Source of the DNA: Xenorhabdus griffiniae | Lineage (GTDB): Bacteria; Pseudomonadota; Gammaproteobacteria; Enterobacterales; Enterobacteriaceae | DNA: 64,000 nucleotides | NCBI RefSeq assembly: GCF_037265215.1 | Contig: NZ_CP147737.1 | Location: 1,240,001-1,304,000, forward strand | Reading direction: 5' to 3' | Made by a program: the position numbers and the translations under genes | In this document: piece after piece, positions 48,528 through 57,677 of the stretch | Layout: each line of letters opens with the position of its first letter | Position numbering within the stretch: the stretch's first letter is position 1 | Notes under the pieces: model-generated | Databases searched by the model: none | Told to the model about the DNA's origin: nothing | What the model saw: the letters and a program-made list of their open reading frames with translations, nothing else

Positions 48528-48841
48528 ACGATGTTCTCCATGGAGGTAAACAATAAGGGGTAACGGAGAAAATCCTGTCCCCTGGCGGGAAGGTTTTTCC
48601 CCGCCGGGTGTCAGACAGATACGTTACTGACGTGCTGATAAAGAATAATGAACCTTCATTGCCGTTGAGCTGGCAATATCTGCTTCCAAAGGTGGGCAGA
48701 TGTACCGCGTTGAGGCGCTCCCTTTCAGGCTACGGGAGTTTTACAGCCACCCGGAGGCGATCGTTGCAGGCTCACCGATCATTTAAGAAACAGGTTGATT
48801 CTTAAAGCATCCCATCAACACGTCAATCAACAACCAGATCT
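48528..48841. other. Structured spacer between topB and the DUF3577 gene
   Basis: 314 bp, no gene. It contains a strong hairpin (CCTGGCGGG at 48581-48589 against CCCGCCGGG at 48600-48608), a CTCCC/GGGAG stem near 48718-48740 and a loosely paired TGATCGG/CGATCG set near 48760-48782. On the minus strand this is the leader of the DUF3577/ssb operon, or the terminator of topB. A structured RNA is possible. Confidence 0.4.
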
Positions 48842-50848
48842 TCATGTCCGTTGATTTGCCCGCCGGGCTTTGCGCGATTGCGTGGCCGCTTTGTCATTCA
48901 GCATCCCTTTACAGGCCGGATAGTTCACGCAGCCCCAGAACGGCGCGGTTTTTCCCTGCCGTTGCCGCATCCGGCCGCCACAGTTCGGGCATTCGGGTGT
49001 TTTCGGCAACGTCAGATGCAGCGGCTGTGCCTTGCCGCGCTCGACTAAATGCACAAGCCACTGCGCCTGTTTTTGCATAAAAACCGCCAGCGACGCTTTA
49101 CCCTGTGCAATATCTTCCAGCGATTGTTCCCATAACGCGGTCATCCCCGGATCGGTCAGTACCGCCGGCAGCCCGGCAATCAGTTCCTGCGCCAGCGGCG
49201 TTGCGTGGATCGCTTTCTTTTTTCGCTCAATCAGCTGGCGTTTAAACAACGTATCCAGAATGCCGGCCCGGGTCGCTTCCGTACCCAGCCCGGCACTTTC
49301 TCGCAGGACTTGCTTTAATTGCGGATCACTGACCAGACTGGCGGCATTTTTCATCGCGGCAATCAGGGTACCTTCAGTAAACGGGGCCGGCGGTTTGGTG
49401 TACAGTGACTGAATTTTTGCCTCAATCACCTGACAGCAATCGCCCTGGTTAAGGGCCGGCAGGGGTAAATCGGCTTCCTGCTCGTCTTCCTTTTCGTGCC
49501 CTCTCGTTCCATCTGCAAACAGTGCCTTCCAGCCTGTGATCACATTCACCCGGCCTTTCACCCGGAATAACTGCCCGCCGATATCCAGTGTTACCGCAGT
49601 CACATCGGTTTCCTGCACCGGCAGAAATTGCGCCAGATAATACTGACGGATAAGCTGGTAAATCTTTAACTCGTCGGTTGTTAACCGGGTGAGATCAAAA
49701 GCATGACGTGTGGGAATAATGGCATGGTGTGCCGTGATCTTGTTGTCATTCCAGACCCGGGAAACACCTTGTTTATCCAGCTGGCTGATAAGGGTCTCCA
49801 TAGCCGGGTCGGTGCGCACCAGTGCTGTCAGCACGACAGGAATATCTGCCTGCATGGACGCTGGCAGATAGCCGCAATCCGTACGCGGATAGGTGGTCGC
49901 TTTATGGGTTTCATACAGGGACTGGGCAATCGCCAGCACCTGGCTCGCGCCCATGCCCCAGTGACGGGAAGCGGTCTGCTGCAATGTCCCCAAATCAAAA
50001 CAGAGCGGCGGGGGCGTTTTCTCCCGTTTTTTGCTGACATCCATGACGGTGGCGTGTGTTGCCTGCTGACAACGTTGCTGAACGGCCTGAACAATATCCG
50101 GCTTAATACAACGGTTTTCTTCATCACACTCATCCGTTACCGGCTGCCATTTGGCCCGAAAACGCATGCGGTCTTTTTCCAGTTTAGCCACCAATTGCCA
50201 GTAAGGTTTTGGCTCAAACCGGGCGATGGCCTTATCCCGGTTCACCACCAATGCCAGTGTCGGGGTCTGCACCCGCCCGATGGACAGCACCTCGCCAAAA
50301 CCCAGGGCCTGCGCTTTCAGGGTATACAAACGGGTCAGGTTGATGCCCGTTAACCAGTCGGCCCGTGCCCGTCCCAGTCCGGCCTGATAAAGTGCTGCTG
50401 TCTGCTCACCCGGCAATATCGCCGCCAGTGCCTGCCGGATGCTGGTTTCATCCAGTGCCGACAACCAAAGACGCCTGACCGTACCGGTGAAATGGCAATA
50501 CTCCAGCAACTCCCGCGCGATAACTTCCCCTTCGCGGTCGGCATCAGTGGCAATAATCACCTCATCGACCTGTTTCAATAATTGCTGGATCACCGCAAAC
50601 TGCCCGGCCGTCTCTTTTTTGACTGTCCATTGCCATTGCGAAGGTAGCACCGGCAGCACCGCCATCCGCCACGGCGGACCAAATTGCTCGCCATAGTGTT
50701 CGGGCGCGGCCACCTCCAGCAAATGCCCGATGGCCCAGGTGACAATCACACCGGAACCGAAGAGAAATCCCTGCCCGCGCTGTTTCACCCCCAGGACTTT
50801 GGCAATGTCTTTGGCCTGGGAGGGTTTTTCACACAGATAAAGTGGCAT
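48842..50848 (-). CDS. topB: DNA topoisomerase III (ICE/plasmid type)
   Basis: A 668-residue type IA topoisomerase. The TOPRIM domain holds LYLCEKPSQAKDIAKVLG and IIATDADREGEVIARE; the central domain holds GRVQTPTLALVV; the catalytic Tyr lies in TTYPRTDCGYL. After these come HHAIIPTRHAF and GLGTEATRAGIL. The C terminus has a zinc ribbon with CPNCGGRM and GCVNYPACKG. It decatenates DNA and may resolve intermediates during replication or transfer. Length is typical for the element-encoded form. Confidence 0.96.
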   Translation of the reverse strand: MPLYLCEKPSQAKDIAKVLGVKQRGQGFLFGSGVIVTWAIGHLLEVAAPEHYGEQFGPPWRMAVLPVLPSQWQWTVKKETAGQFAVIQQLLKQVDEVIIATDADREGEVIARELLEYCHFTGTVRRLWLSALDETSIRQALAAILPGEQTAALYQAGLGRARADWLTGINLTRLYTLKAQALGFGEVLSIGRVQTPTLALVVNRDKAIARFEPKPYWQLVAKLEKDRMRFRAKWQPVTDECDEENRCIKPDIVQAVQQRCQQATHATVMDVSKKREKTPPPLCFDLGTLQQTASRHWGMGASQVLAIAQSLYETHKATTYPRTDCGYLPASMQADIPVVLTALVRTDPAMETLISQLDKQGVSRVWNDNKITAHHAIIPTRHAFDLTRLTTDELKIYQLIRQYYLAQFLPVQETDVTAVTLDIGGQLFRVKGRVNVITGWKALFADGTRGHEKEDEQEADLPLPALNQGDCCQVIEAKIQSLYTKPPAPFTEGTLIAAMKNAASLVSDPQLKQVLRESAGLGTEATRAGILDTLFKRQLIERKKKAIHATPLAQELIAGLPAVLTDPGMTALWEQSLEDIAQGKASLAVFMQKQAQWLVHLVERGKAQPLHLTLPKTPECPNCGGRMRQRQGKTAPFWGCVNYPACKGMLNDKAATQSRKARRANQRT

Positions 50849-50860
50849 AGTTGCCCTCCC

Positions 50861-51574
50861 TCAGCCTTGCGCAGCCGGGCGCAATGGCGGCGAGAAAACC
50901 GACCGCAACTTGCCTGACAAAATGTCGGGATGGGGTTCACCCAGCAGTTTAATGGCCTCAAGCCCGGCCGGCGTTTTTTCCGCAATATCCTGCCGGGTGA
51001 CCGCCAGTGAACGGTAAGAGCGTACAATGCCATAAATCTGGCGAACGGCACGGCTGCCATTGTGCAGAAAGGCATCACGATCTGAACGTGAAATCAGCCC
51101 ATAATGGAAAACCTGAAACGTTTTCATCGCCAGCTGGTCGTAACCTACCAGCAGCCAGACACAGCGATAGCCTAATGGTGAATGGCTGTAAACCCCGATA
51201 TTCAGCGGTTCGACGGAGGAAACGGCGGATAAGGTGATCTGCTGTGGTACCGCGTTCAACGTATCCTGCAAAGTGGCAAGACTCTGCTGGAGATTGACGG
51301 AAGCCTTATCCAGCGCTTGTTCCAGCTTCACCAGCCAGGTATCGGCATACGGATTATCGGCAGCGGCATCCACACTGATCGTGCCCGCGCGTTTAATCAC
51401 CTGCGGCATCCCAAGAATGCCTGAAAATTTTCGTGGATTGCTGATCTCTTCCCGTCTGCGCCCTGCCCACAGACGGATGGCATAGTGGGTATGCAGTTCA
51501 ATCGTTAATGAGGAGGTTAATACCCCGGCGCGTAAACGCGGCTGGGATGGTGATTTGTCTTCTGAATCAGACAT
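50861..51574 (-). CDS. ICE protein, PFL_4669 family (TIGR03761)
   Basis: 237 residues from the ATG at 51574, which has AAGGAG in front; a TTG two codons upstream is less likely. The pattern LTIELHTHYAIRLWAGRR at the start and PLGYRCVWLLVGYDQLAMK near the middle, with LISRSDRDAFLHNGS, defines the PFL_4669 family. It lies beside topB in these islands and is counted among replication or maintenance genes; its activity is unknown. Confidence 0.88.
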   Translation of the reverse strand: MSDSEDKSPSQPRLRAGVLTSSLTIELHTHYAIRLWAGRRREEISNPRKFSGILGMPQVIKRAGTISVDAAADNPYADTWLVKLEQALDKASVNLQQSLATLQDTLNAVPQQITLSAVSSVEPLNIGVYSHSPLGYRCVWLLVGYDQLAMKTFQVFHYGLISRSDRDAFLHNGSRAVRQIYGIVRSYRSLAVTRQDIAEKTPAGLEAIKLLGEPHPDILSGKLRSVFSPPLRPAAQG

Positions 51575-51650
51575 GCACAAAGACTCCTTTGCCTTGATAA
51601 GTCAGTAGAACTATCAAGGCAAAGGCGTTTGCGACTCAACGAATAACCAG

Positions 51651-52082
51651 TTATGGGAAACGGGAAAAAGAGTGAATTTTATTCGCGACCAAAAGTGATG
51701 TTTTTTTAGCCTCATGTGCCACGGGCACAGGCATCTGTTTTTTAACCACCCCTGACACAGGCAACACAGGAGGATTTCCAGCTTCTGTTGTATCGCTCAA
51801 AACAGAACATTTTTTAACCGCGTGTGCCACGGGCACAAGCGTATGCTTTTTAACCGCCCCAGGCTCAGGTAACCCAGGATGATGTCCAATCTGGAGTACC
51901 TCGCTCAAAACCGTGCACTTTTTAACCGCGTGTGCCACGGGTACAGGCGTATACTTTTTAACCATACCAGGCTCAGGTAACCCAGGATGATGTCCAATCT
52001 GGAGTACCTCGCTCAAAACCGTGCACTTTTTAATCGTGTGTGCCACGGGCACACACGCCTGTTTTTTAATCAATATTATCAT
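51651..52082 (-). CDS. Repeat-encoded ORF with 36-residue tandem units (doubtful gene)
   Basis: 143 codons, made almost wholly of a 36-residue unit (VPVAHAVKK, then CTVLSEVLQIGHHPGLPEPG, then a second VKK), about three and a half copies. It overlaps the end of the STY4528-like gene by 17 bp and precedes the PFL_4669 gene. There is no clear ribosome-binding site. The open frame may exist only because the DNA repeat is 108 bp and free of stops in this frame. Differences between units change amino acids about as often as not, giving no sign of selection on protein. It could be a real repeat protein, or non-coding iterated DNA. Confidence 0.35.
   Translation of the reverse strand: MIILIKKQACVPVAHTIKKCTVLSEVLQIGHHPGLPEPGMVKKYTPVPVAHAVKKCTVLSEVLQIGHHPGLPEPGAVKKHTLVPVAHAVKKCSVLSDTTEAGNPPVLPVSGVVKKQMPVPVAHEAKKTSLLVANKIHSFSRFP
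51715..52057. repeat. 108-bp tandem repeat array with internal palindromes
   Basis: The element TGTGCCACGG starts at 51715, 51823, 51931 and 52039, exactly 108 bp each time. The two middle units differ at only about ten positions; the outer ones are diverged or truncated. Each unit start is an inverted repeat GTGCC-ACG-GGCAC. In the copy at 52035-52057 the arms extend to a perfect 10 bp (CGTGTGTGCC against GGCACACACG). Units also carry two CTTTTTAACCG-like tracts. The array lies directly 3' of a replication gene, which suits an origin, iteron or RNA control element. Confidence 0.9.
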
Positions 52083-53301
52083 TGCGGTATTTTGCCATTG
52101 TCAGCCGCTGACGGATATCTTTCACCATATTACGCACATGGGCTTGTGAGGAAGGTGAAGCAGATCGCACGACCTGTTGAGTGCATTCAACAGGTACCTT
52201 AGCCGAGGCTGGCGGGGTAACCGCCGTTTCAGGTTGTTCATATAATTTCCCCTCCCGTGCCCGTTTCATCATCACCAGCAACCAGCCGACCGGATTACCA
52301 ATTTTCCCGGCCCGTAGCGCCTTATCCAGACAGTTCAACACGGTTTGTGCCTGCTCAGCGGGCAACGCTTGCAGCTGGCTGTTCAGCATCGTTACCGCTT
52401 CCGGCTCCAGTTGTCGGCAAAGTCCTTCTGGCAGAAAAAGCGCGGATTGCGGATCAACGTATGTTTTTTTATTCACACTCTGTGTGAAAGAACGTACATA
52501 ACGGTTCGGTTTAGCTGATCCACTATAAGACGTTGATTGCAGACTGAGTTCGGATACCGAATTCAGCTCAGCCTGCCCCATGGGTGGACTCAGTTCGGTT
52601 TCCGAACCCGGCTGAATTCCCCTGAGTTCGGTTTGCACCGCTTCCTTTTGCAACTCAGATCCCAGCTTCTGGCGCATGACACTTTGCTGCGGAGTCTGCA
52701 CGGCATTCAGCCTTGCTTCCAGCAGGTGAATATGGCTGTGACGATGGCGCATCAGCGGATCGTCTTTGATGTCGGTCAGGACGTCCCGGGCCGTCTGGCT
52801 GATGGTGCGGTTCTTACTGCGGCAGGCTTCCGCCACCGTATCCAGCCAGTGGGGATCTAACATCTCGGCATCACGGCAGGTCAGCGGCTCATCGTGTTGC
52901 GCATAAATATTGCCCCGCACCCGCCCGTGTTCATCCCGGATACGCTTACATAAACTCAGCCAGCCGGTGATCCGCAGCATCAGTAATACCCGGCTGACCG
53001 TTTCACGGGAGGCTTTACCTTTATAAGGCGAGGCCAGCAGTACCTGCAATTCGTCATAACTGGGGAAAACCGCCCCTTCATTTTGCTGCGCGTACAGGCG
53101 GATCATCATCCAGCCCGTTTTATCCAGTGGCGACAGGCGATCATCCAGCAACAGACGGCGGGGATAGGCATCATGAATATTGCCCATAAACAGCAGGCCA
53201 CTGCGCAGTTGTGAGACGTCATTGTCCGCCTGTTTTTCCAGACGCATTTTCATTTTGGCAATGGTGTGTGCAATTATGCTGTCGGCGGACAGGTTCATCA
53301 T
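52066..53301 (-). CDS. STY4528-family island replication protein
   Basis: 411 residues. The N-terminal third has a winged-helix-like replication initiator look: SPLDKTGWMMIRLYAQQNEGAVFPSYDEL, SRETVSRVLLMLRITGWLSLCKR. The C-terminal half is variable and Gln/Ser-rich, then has GNPVGWLLVMMKRAREGKLYE, a pattern shared with replication proteins that end in a DnaT/PriA-type segment. This fits STY4528-type proteins of SPI-7-like islands. An AAGGGA site precedes the first of two ATGs. The 108-bp array follows immediately. Confidence 0.82.
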   Translation of the reverse strand: MMNLSADSIIAHTIAKMKMRLEKQADNDVSQLRSGLLFMGNIHDAYPRRLLLDDRLSPLDKTGWMMIRLYAQQNEGAVFPSYDELQVLLASPYKGKASRETVSRVLLMLRITGWLSLCKRIRDEHGRVRGNIYAQHDEPLTCRDAEMLDPHWLDTVAEACRSKNRTISQTARDVLTDIKDDPLMRHRHSHIHLLEARLNAVQTPQQSVMRQKLGSELQKEAVQTELRGIQPGSETELSPPMGQAELNSVSELSLQSTSYSGSAKPNRYVRSFTQSVNKKTYVDPQSALFLPEGLCRQLEPEAVTMLNSQLQALPAEQAQTVLNCLDKALRAGKIGNPVGWLLVMMKRAREGKLYEQPETAVTPPASAKVPVECTQQVVRSASPSSQAHVRNMVKDIRQRLTMAKYRNDNID

Positions 53302-53392
53302 GTTCCCTTTTCTGCGGCGTTAGCCCTAAAAAATAATGTCAGGGCTGCACCCTGTTGCAACAGGGTGCAGAATGACATAACTTCAGTCACAT

Positions 53393-53653
53393 TCAGGATT
53401 TACGAATTTCATTGTTGTAGCGTTCATGGAGCATCAGCTCCCACGATTGCCCGTTATCACGGCTTAACAGCCGCCAGAACAAGCCCACATTGATTTTCAG
53501 ATACCCCTTGCCTTTTTCTTTCAGCCGGACGTAATTACGCTCGCCCTGCTGGTAGCACCGTACCTGATGTTGCGCTTTATGGCGCAGTGACAACGGTGCG
53601 GTGGCGGGCACATGCAGGCCGGGGACCATTTCCGTTAATTTTCCTGACATCAT
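53393..53653 (-). CDS. Small conserved ICE protein (possible ParE-like fold)
   Basis: 86 residues with KAQHQVRCYQQGERNYVRLKEKGKGYLKINVGLFWRLLSRDNGQSWELMLHERYNNEI. This is a small basic domain that in related islands is annotated as ParE-like. No antitoxin gene is next to it; it lies between the DUF2857 and STY4528-like genes, which are linked to replication. The fold assignment is tentative, and a nucleic-acid-binding role is equally possible. Confidence 0.6.
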   Translation of the reverse strand: MMSGKLTEMVPGLHVPATAPLSLRHKAQHQVRCYQQGERNYVRLKEKGKGYLKINVGLFWRLLSRDNGQSWELMLHERYNNEIRKS

Positions 53654-53669
53654 TTCCCGTTCTGTTTTT

Positions 53670-54260
53670 TTAACTGAGGGCTTTCATGCCTGTTTTTTTG
53701 ACAGGCTCAGGTGCCCCGCTGTGCTGCCAGTCCTTCACGGCACGCCAGACGGACGTCAGCGAGACCGCATGGTGCTCAGCCATCGCCATCATGAGATCCA
53801 GCCCTTCAGCACTGTCCGCATCGGTAATCATTGCCGCCTGCCAGCGTTGCCACAGGTGACGGCTTTCCTCTTCCGTCAGGGGCGAGCCGCGCCCCGGCCG
53901 GACTGCCATGCCGGCAATCCGCCGCCGGGCGGCGATTTCCAGACTGGACAGGCCAAAAAAATAGTGCATCAGCTCGATAGAGCCGCCTAATTCCAGTGCC
54001 CGGTCAATCCGTTGCATCCGCTGCTGCTCGATACGCGCCTGTTGTAAGAGGCGCACCAGATTGGTGTGATGAATATGGACATTCAGCACCGACACCGGGC
54101 TGTTACCCAGATAGTGCAAATCCTCAATCGTCAGGCGCTGCAACATCAGCATCTCGCTGGGGGCCAGCCCCAGCGCCTCACAACGGCGGATATAGCCGTT
54201 CTTCAAATCCATCACCAGCTGCATCAGCAGGCTATTTGTCACTTGCGATAAATGATTCAT
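53670..54260 (-). CDS. DUF2857 / STY4526-like ICE protein
   Basis: 196 residues. MQLVMDLKNGYIRRCEALGL, then LAPSEMLMLQRLTIEDLHYLGNSPVSVLNVHI match the DUF2857 family; a second half has MHYFFGLSSLEIAARRRIAG and EEESRHLWQRWQ. DUF2857 genes are a constant part of the ParB-DnaB-STY4528 cluster in GI-type ICEs and may be regulators of helix-turn-helix type. Position is 80 bp downstream of parB on the same strand. Confidence 0.85.
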   Translation of the reverse strand: MNHLSQVTNSLLMQLVMDLKNGYIRRCEALGLAPSEMLMLQRLTIEDLHYLGNSPVSVLNVHIHHTNLVRLLQQARIEQQRMQRIDRALELGGSIELMHYFFGLSSLEIAARRRIAGMAVRPGRGSPLTEEESRHLWQRWQAAMITDADSAEGLDLMMAMAEHHAVSLTSVWRAVKDWQHSGAPEPVKKTGMKALS

Positions 54261-54340
54261 CCACTTCCTCCACTATCAGGCCAGTCAAAATGTCATGAAC
54301 AACACATTGGAAAACAGATACCCCGCACGATGCACCGGGA

Positions 54341-55927
54341 TCACGCCATCGCTATCATCTCTGATGTCATTTGACGCTGAAGCTCACGCAGACGACGGAG
54401 CACCCGGATAAGCCGCAGGAACTTGACGGTCTGGGTATCATCCAGTAACGGTAGACCTTCCTGTCTGGCGGTACCGAGCAAAACGGCAGCCAGCGTCAGT
54501 TCACCCCGATCAGCTGTGCTCTCTCCGGTCAGGCTGAACAATAAAGACGAAAAAGGATGGGTATCCTGCCCATCAGTCAGGCAGAAGCCCGCCGAATCCA
54601 CCGTTGATACGGGCAGTAAATCACCGTCACATGCCATCACTTCTGCCAGTTCAAACGCCAGCCGGAATGCCATGTTTTGCAGATGTTCAATATCATCCTG
54701 CATTGGGGAAATCGCCCAGACCGAACTGACCGGCTCCAGCCCCGTCTGGGCAAAAGCCAGGCATTCGGTTTCAGGGACAGGCAGTGCGGATTCAGGTGGG
54801 TTATCCGCGCTATCCGGCTGATAAGGCGGAATAACCGGATTTAACGGCGCAGACCCGGGTGCCTTATCAACCAGCGCGGGTTCCGGCGCAGGTGCCTGCA
54901 CGGCCCGGGCGGTGGACTGAGAAGGGGGGCGCGGGTTCGATTCCCTGTCTGGCGCTCGAACCCGCGCCGTTTTTTTCGTTTCAGGCTCTGCCGGTACCGG
55001 CACAGGGTCAAACGTGCTGGCCTGCTCACCAAAGAGCTGTCGGCGGTTGCTTTCTTTCGGATCTAATTCCAGTACCCAGCGGTCGTAATTAAGCTGCGGG
55101 TGTGGCAGGGCCGGTAATAAATCACCAATCAGCTCATCCCGGAACATCTCCGGCGACCAGATTTCCGGCGCATCAAACTTGCGGCAGCAGGCCCCAAAAA
55201 CTTCATCAAAAGTGACGGCAGGTTTTAGGTTTATACTGGCCACATGCTGTTGCCAGACGGCATCGGCATCCTGTCGTAATGCCAGCAATGCCCGGATTTG
55301 CGCGACGCCCAGCCCCGAATTCAACAGGTTGGGCATCCACGGGTACAGGTACTGCACCGTATCTTCCATCCGGCTGATATAACTGCGACTGACAGGAAAA
55401 CCGGCTGCCCCCAGCAGGGCAGACAGTTCACTTTGGGTGATTTTCTGCTGTTTCTGCGCTTCATAAAGGGTTCTGGCCTTGCAGACACCTAACGCTTTTT
55501 CAATAAAGCTGAGTTCACCCCGCAGCTCATTTTCGGCCAGGTGCCCGATAACACACTGTAAACGCCCCGGCCACGGTTTAAACAGGCAATGAACCCGATA
55601 AAAATGTTCATCCCCGGTCTCCTGCCACAATTCGGACAGAATTTGATAGCGCGTATTCCCGCCATCACTGAAGATATAGACCTCATCGCCATCCGGGTCA
55701 CGCGTGACTTTCGGCACTGTATCCAGTCCACGGGCTTTTATGGATGCCTTGATATCGTCATAACGCGGGTTGCGGCGGGTGCGGGGGTTATCCGGATTCG
55801 GGCGAAGCTGATCGAGCGTCAACACCATTGGCATTTCCGCCATCGGCTGACTGTCATTGCGGGTAGCCACGGCCTGTCTTCCCTGCTGTAACAAAGCATG
55901 GCCTAAATTCAACGTATTGCGCCCCAT
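54341..55927 (-). CDS. parB: ParB-family partition protein, PFGI-1 class (TIGR03764)
   Basis: 528 residues. The ParB/Srx nuclease-like domain (about 30-150) has LDQLRPNPDNPRTRRNPRYDDIKASIKARGLD and IFSDGGNTRYQILSELW, followed by a helix-turn-helix region (ITQSELSALLGAAGFPVSRSYISRMEDT). The middle is Pro/Ala-rich and probably disordered (about 310-400), and a C-terminal conserved helical domain closes it. It should work with the ParA encoded at the end of this block to keep the excised element. Length suits the ICE class, longer than chromosomal ParB. Confidence 0.93.
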   Translation of the reverse strand: MGRNTLNLGHALLQQGRQAVATRNDSQPMAEMPMVLTLDQLRPNPDNPRTRRNPRYDDIKASIKARGLDTVPKVTRDPDGDEVYIFSDGGNTRYQILSELWQETGDEHFYRVHCLFKPWPGRLQCVIGHLAENELRGELSFIEKALGVCKARTLYEAQKQQKITQSELSALLGAAGFPVSRSYISRMEDTVQYLYPWMPNLLNSGLGVAQIRALLALRQDADAVWQQHVASINLKPAVTFDEVFGACCRKFDAPEIWSPEMFRDELIGDLLPALPHPQLNYDRWVLELDPKESNRRQLFGEQASTFDPVPVPAEPETKKTARVRAPDRESNPRPPSQSTARAVQAPAPEPALVDKAPGSAPLNPVIPPYQPDSADNPPESALPVPETECLAFAQTGLEPVSSVWAISPMQDDIEHLQNMAFRLAFELAEVMACDGDLLPVSTVDSAGFCLTDGQDTHPFSSLLFSLTGESTADRGELTLAAVLLGTARQEGLPLLDDTQTVKFLRLIRVLRRLRELQRQMTSEMIAMA

Positions 55928-55930
55928 CCT

Positions 55931-57295
55931 TTACCTCCCGCCGCTGTCGATATCCGAAAAACGCGTATACCGGCCGTCAAACCGCACACGCACCGTGCCG
56001 GTCGGTCCCTGACGCTGCTTACCGATAATGATCTCTGCAATCCCAGCGTCCGGTGTTTCCGGGTGGTAGACTTCATCGCGGTAAAGATGAAGAATGAGAT
56101 CGGCATCCTGCTCCAGCGAACCGGAATCCCGCAGGTCGCCGTTGTTCGGACGTTTATCGGCACGGCCTTCCACCTGCCGGTTCAGCTGGGACAACGCCAG
56201 CACCGGACACTCCAGCTCTTTGCCCAACGCTTTCAGGCTGCGGGAGATATCGGCAATTTCCTGGGTGCGATTTTCCTGCCCGGGGGCGCACATCAACTGG
56301 AGGTAATCCACCATAATCAAAGCGGGTTTGCCGTATTGGCGGGTATAACGGCGAGCACGGGCACGTAATAGCGCGGGGGTCTGGTAACTGCAATCATCAA
56401 TAATCAGCCGCTTATCCCATTGGGCAAACTGATCCAGACTCTGGCTGATGCGTCCCCACTGTTCATCATCCAGCAGACCGCTGCGCAGCGCACTTAATGC
56501 TACGCTGCCTTCCATCGCCGACAAACGCAGCATCAATTGGGCGATCGGCATTTCCAGGCTGAAAATCTGTACCACCGCATCGTCCCGATGCCGCAGGGCA
56601 CCGAGACAACAGGCCAGCCCCAGTGCCGTTTTCCCCATGGAAGGACGGGCGGCCAGCAGAATGAGGTCGCCCGCCTGTAAGCCACAGGTCATGTCATCCA
56701 GCTCCTGAAAACCTGTGGGGGTGCCCGTGATGCCGTTGCTGCCCTGTATGCGTTCCAGATGGGCAATCAGGGTATCTGCGCCTTGCAGCAGGGTCACGGC
56801 CTGATGTTGCCGAACGGCGCCCTTCTCCGCCAGATTAAATAAGTGACTTTCTGCCTGCTCAATCAGGGTTTCTGACTGGATATTAGGTTGGAAGACTTCC
56901 GCGCTGAGGGATTTCCCCAGTGCCAGTAACTGACGTAACCGGCTTTTTTCCGCCACAATGCGGGCATATTCCTCAATATTGGCGGCACTCGGTGTGTTCT
57001 TACACACTTCCGCCACATAAGCAAAACCGCCGGCGCTGTCTATTTGTCCCCGCTGTGTCAGCCTGTCGGTCAGGGTAATGAGATCAAACGGGCAATTTTT
57101 TTCGCTCAGCTCCGCAATAGCCTGATAGATTATTCGGTGTGCCGGGAAGAAAAAATCGTCGGCCGCCAGCAACTGAACCACACTATCCCAGCGATCATTG
57201 TCCAGTACCAGTCCGCCAATTACCCCCACCTCGGCATAAGCATAGCTGGGTTCCGCTTCACTGATGGCCTGTAAAGCCTCATGATCCAGATTCAT
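55931..57295 (-). CDS. dnaB: Replicative DNA helicase, DnaB type
   Basis: 454 residues. The N-terminal domain has EVGVIGGLVLDNDRWDSVVQLL. The RecA-like helicase domain has Walker A ARPSMGKTALGL near residue 218, MVDYLQLM as Walker B, and KQRQGPTGTVRVRFDG at the C terminus. An element-encoded DnaB fits autonomous replication of the excised ICE. Start overlaps the end of the preceding unknown gene by 17 bp, and it precedes parB by 3 bp, so these are one operon with parA. Confidence 0.95.
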   Translation of the reverse strand: MNLDHEALQAISEAEPSYAYAEVGVIGGLVLDNDRWDSVVQLLAADDFFFPAHRIIYQAIAELSEKNCPFDLITLTDRLTQRGQIDSAGGFAYVAEVCKNTPSAANIEEYARIVAEKSRLRQLLALGKSLSAEVFQPNIQSETLIEQAESHLFNLAEKGAVRQHQAVTLLQGADTLIAHLERIQGSNGITGTPTGFQELDDMTCGLQAGDLILLAARPSMGKTALGLACCLGALRHRDDAVVQIFSLEMPIAQLMLRLSAMEGSVALSALRSGLLDDEQWGRISQSLDQFAQWDKRLIIDDCSYQTPALLRARARRYTRQYGKPALIMVDYLQLMCAPGQENRTQEIADISRSLKALGKELECPVLALSQLNRQVEGRADKRPNNGDLRDSGSLEQDADLILHLYRDEVYHPETPDAGIAEIIIGKQRQGPTGTVRVRFDGRYTRFSDIDSGGR

Positions 57296-57677
57296 GGGTC
57301 ACCTCCCTGTTGACGGCATTCAGTGCCCTCACTAAACGCTGTTGCAGGTGGGGAGAAGACACCCAGAACAGCACATCTTTTGCGGTTAAATATTGCGGCT
57401 TGCCCTTTTCCCAGCCACATTCCATCAGTGTCAAATCATCCGATATACCAGGCACCCACAGTGACAATCCACGCAATTCCTCTTCGTGACGGGGAATGAA
57501 ATACTCCACCTTCTCAGGAGAAACCGCCCAGATAACGGATAATAATGTCCGGAGCTTTGCCTCTGCTGCCCGACGATCCGGCGCATCGACAAATACAAAC
57601 CATTCATCCCGTGTATCCGTAAACGGTAATGCTGCATGGTCATAACAAAAACAGACCGCTCGCCAGATAACATTCAT
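57279..57677 (-). CDS. Conserved ICE hypothetical protein between parA and dnaB
   Basis: 132 residues with a small mixed alpha/beta look (VIWRAVCFCYDHAALPFTDT, DEWFVFVDAPDRRAAEAKLRTLL). The stretch ILFWVSSPHLQQRLV-like at the C terminus is amphipathic. It overlaps parA's end by 4 bp and dnaB's start by 17 bp, so it is embedded in the operon and is likely to be expressed. I do not recognise a domain. Confidence 0.65.
   Translation of the reverse strand: MNVIWRAVCFCYDHAALPFTDTRDEWFVFVDAPDRRAAEAKLRTLLSVIWAVSPEKVEYFIPRHEEELRGLSLWVPGISDDLTLMECGWEKGKPQYLTAKDVLFWVSSPHLQQRLVRALNAVNREVTHESGS

Noticed and set aside
51715..52057. CRISPR array
   Set aside because: The 108-bp units follow each other without unique spacers, and no cas genes are present.
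53393..53653. Toxin-antitoxin pair
   Set aside because: The fold may be ParE-like, but no antitoxin-type gene is adjacent and the context is replication genes.
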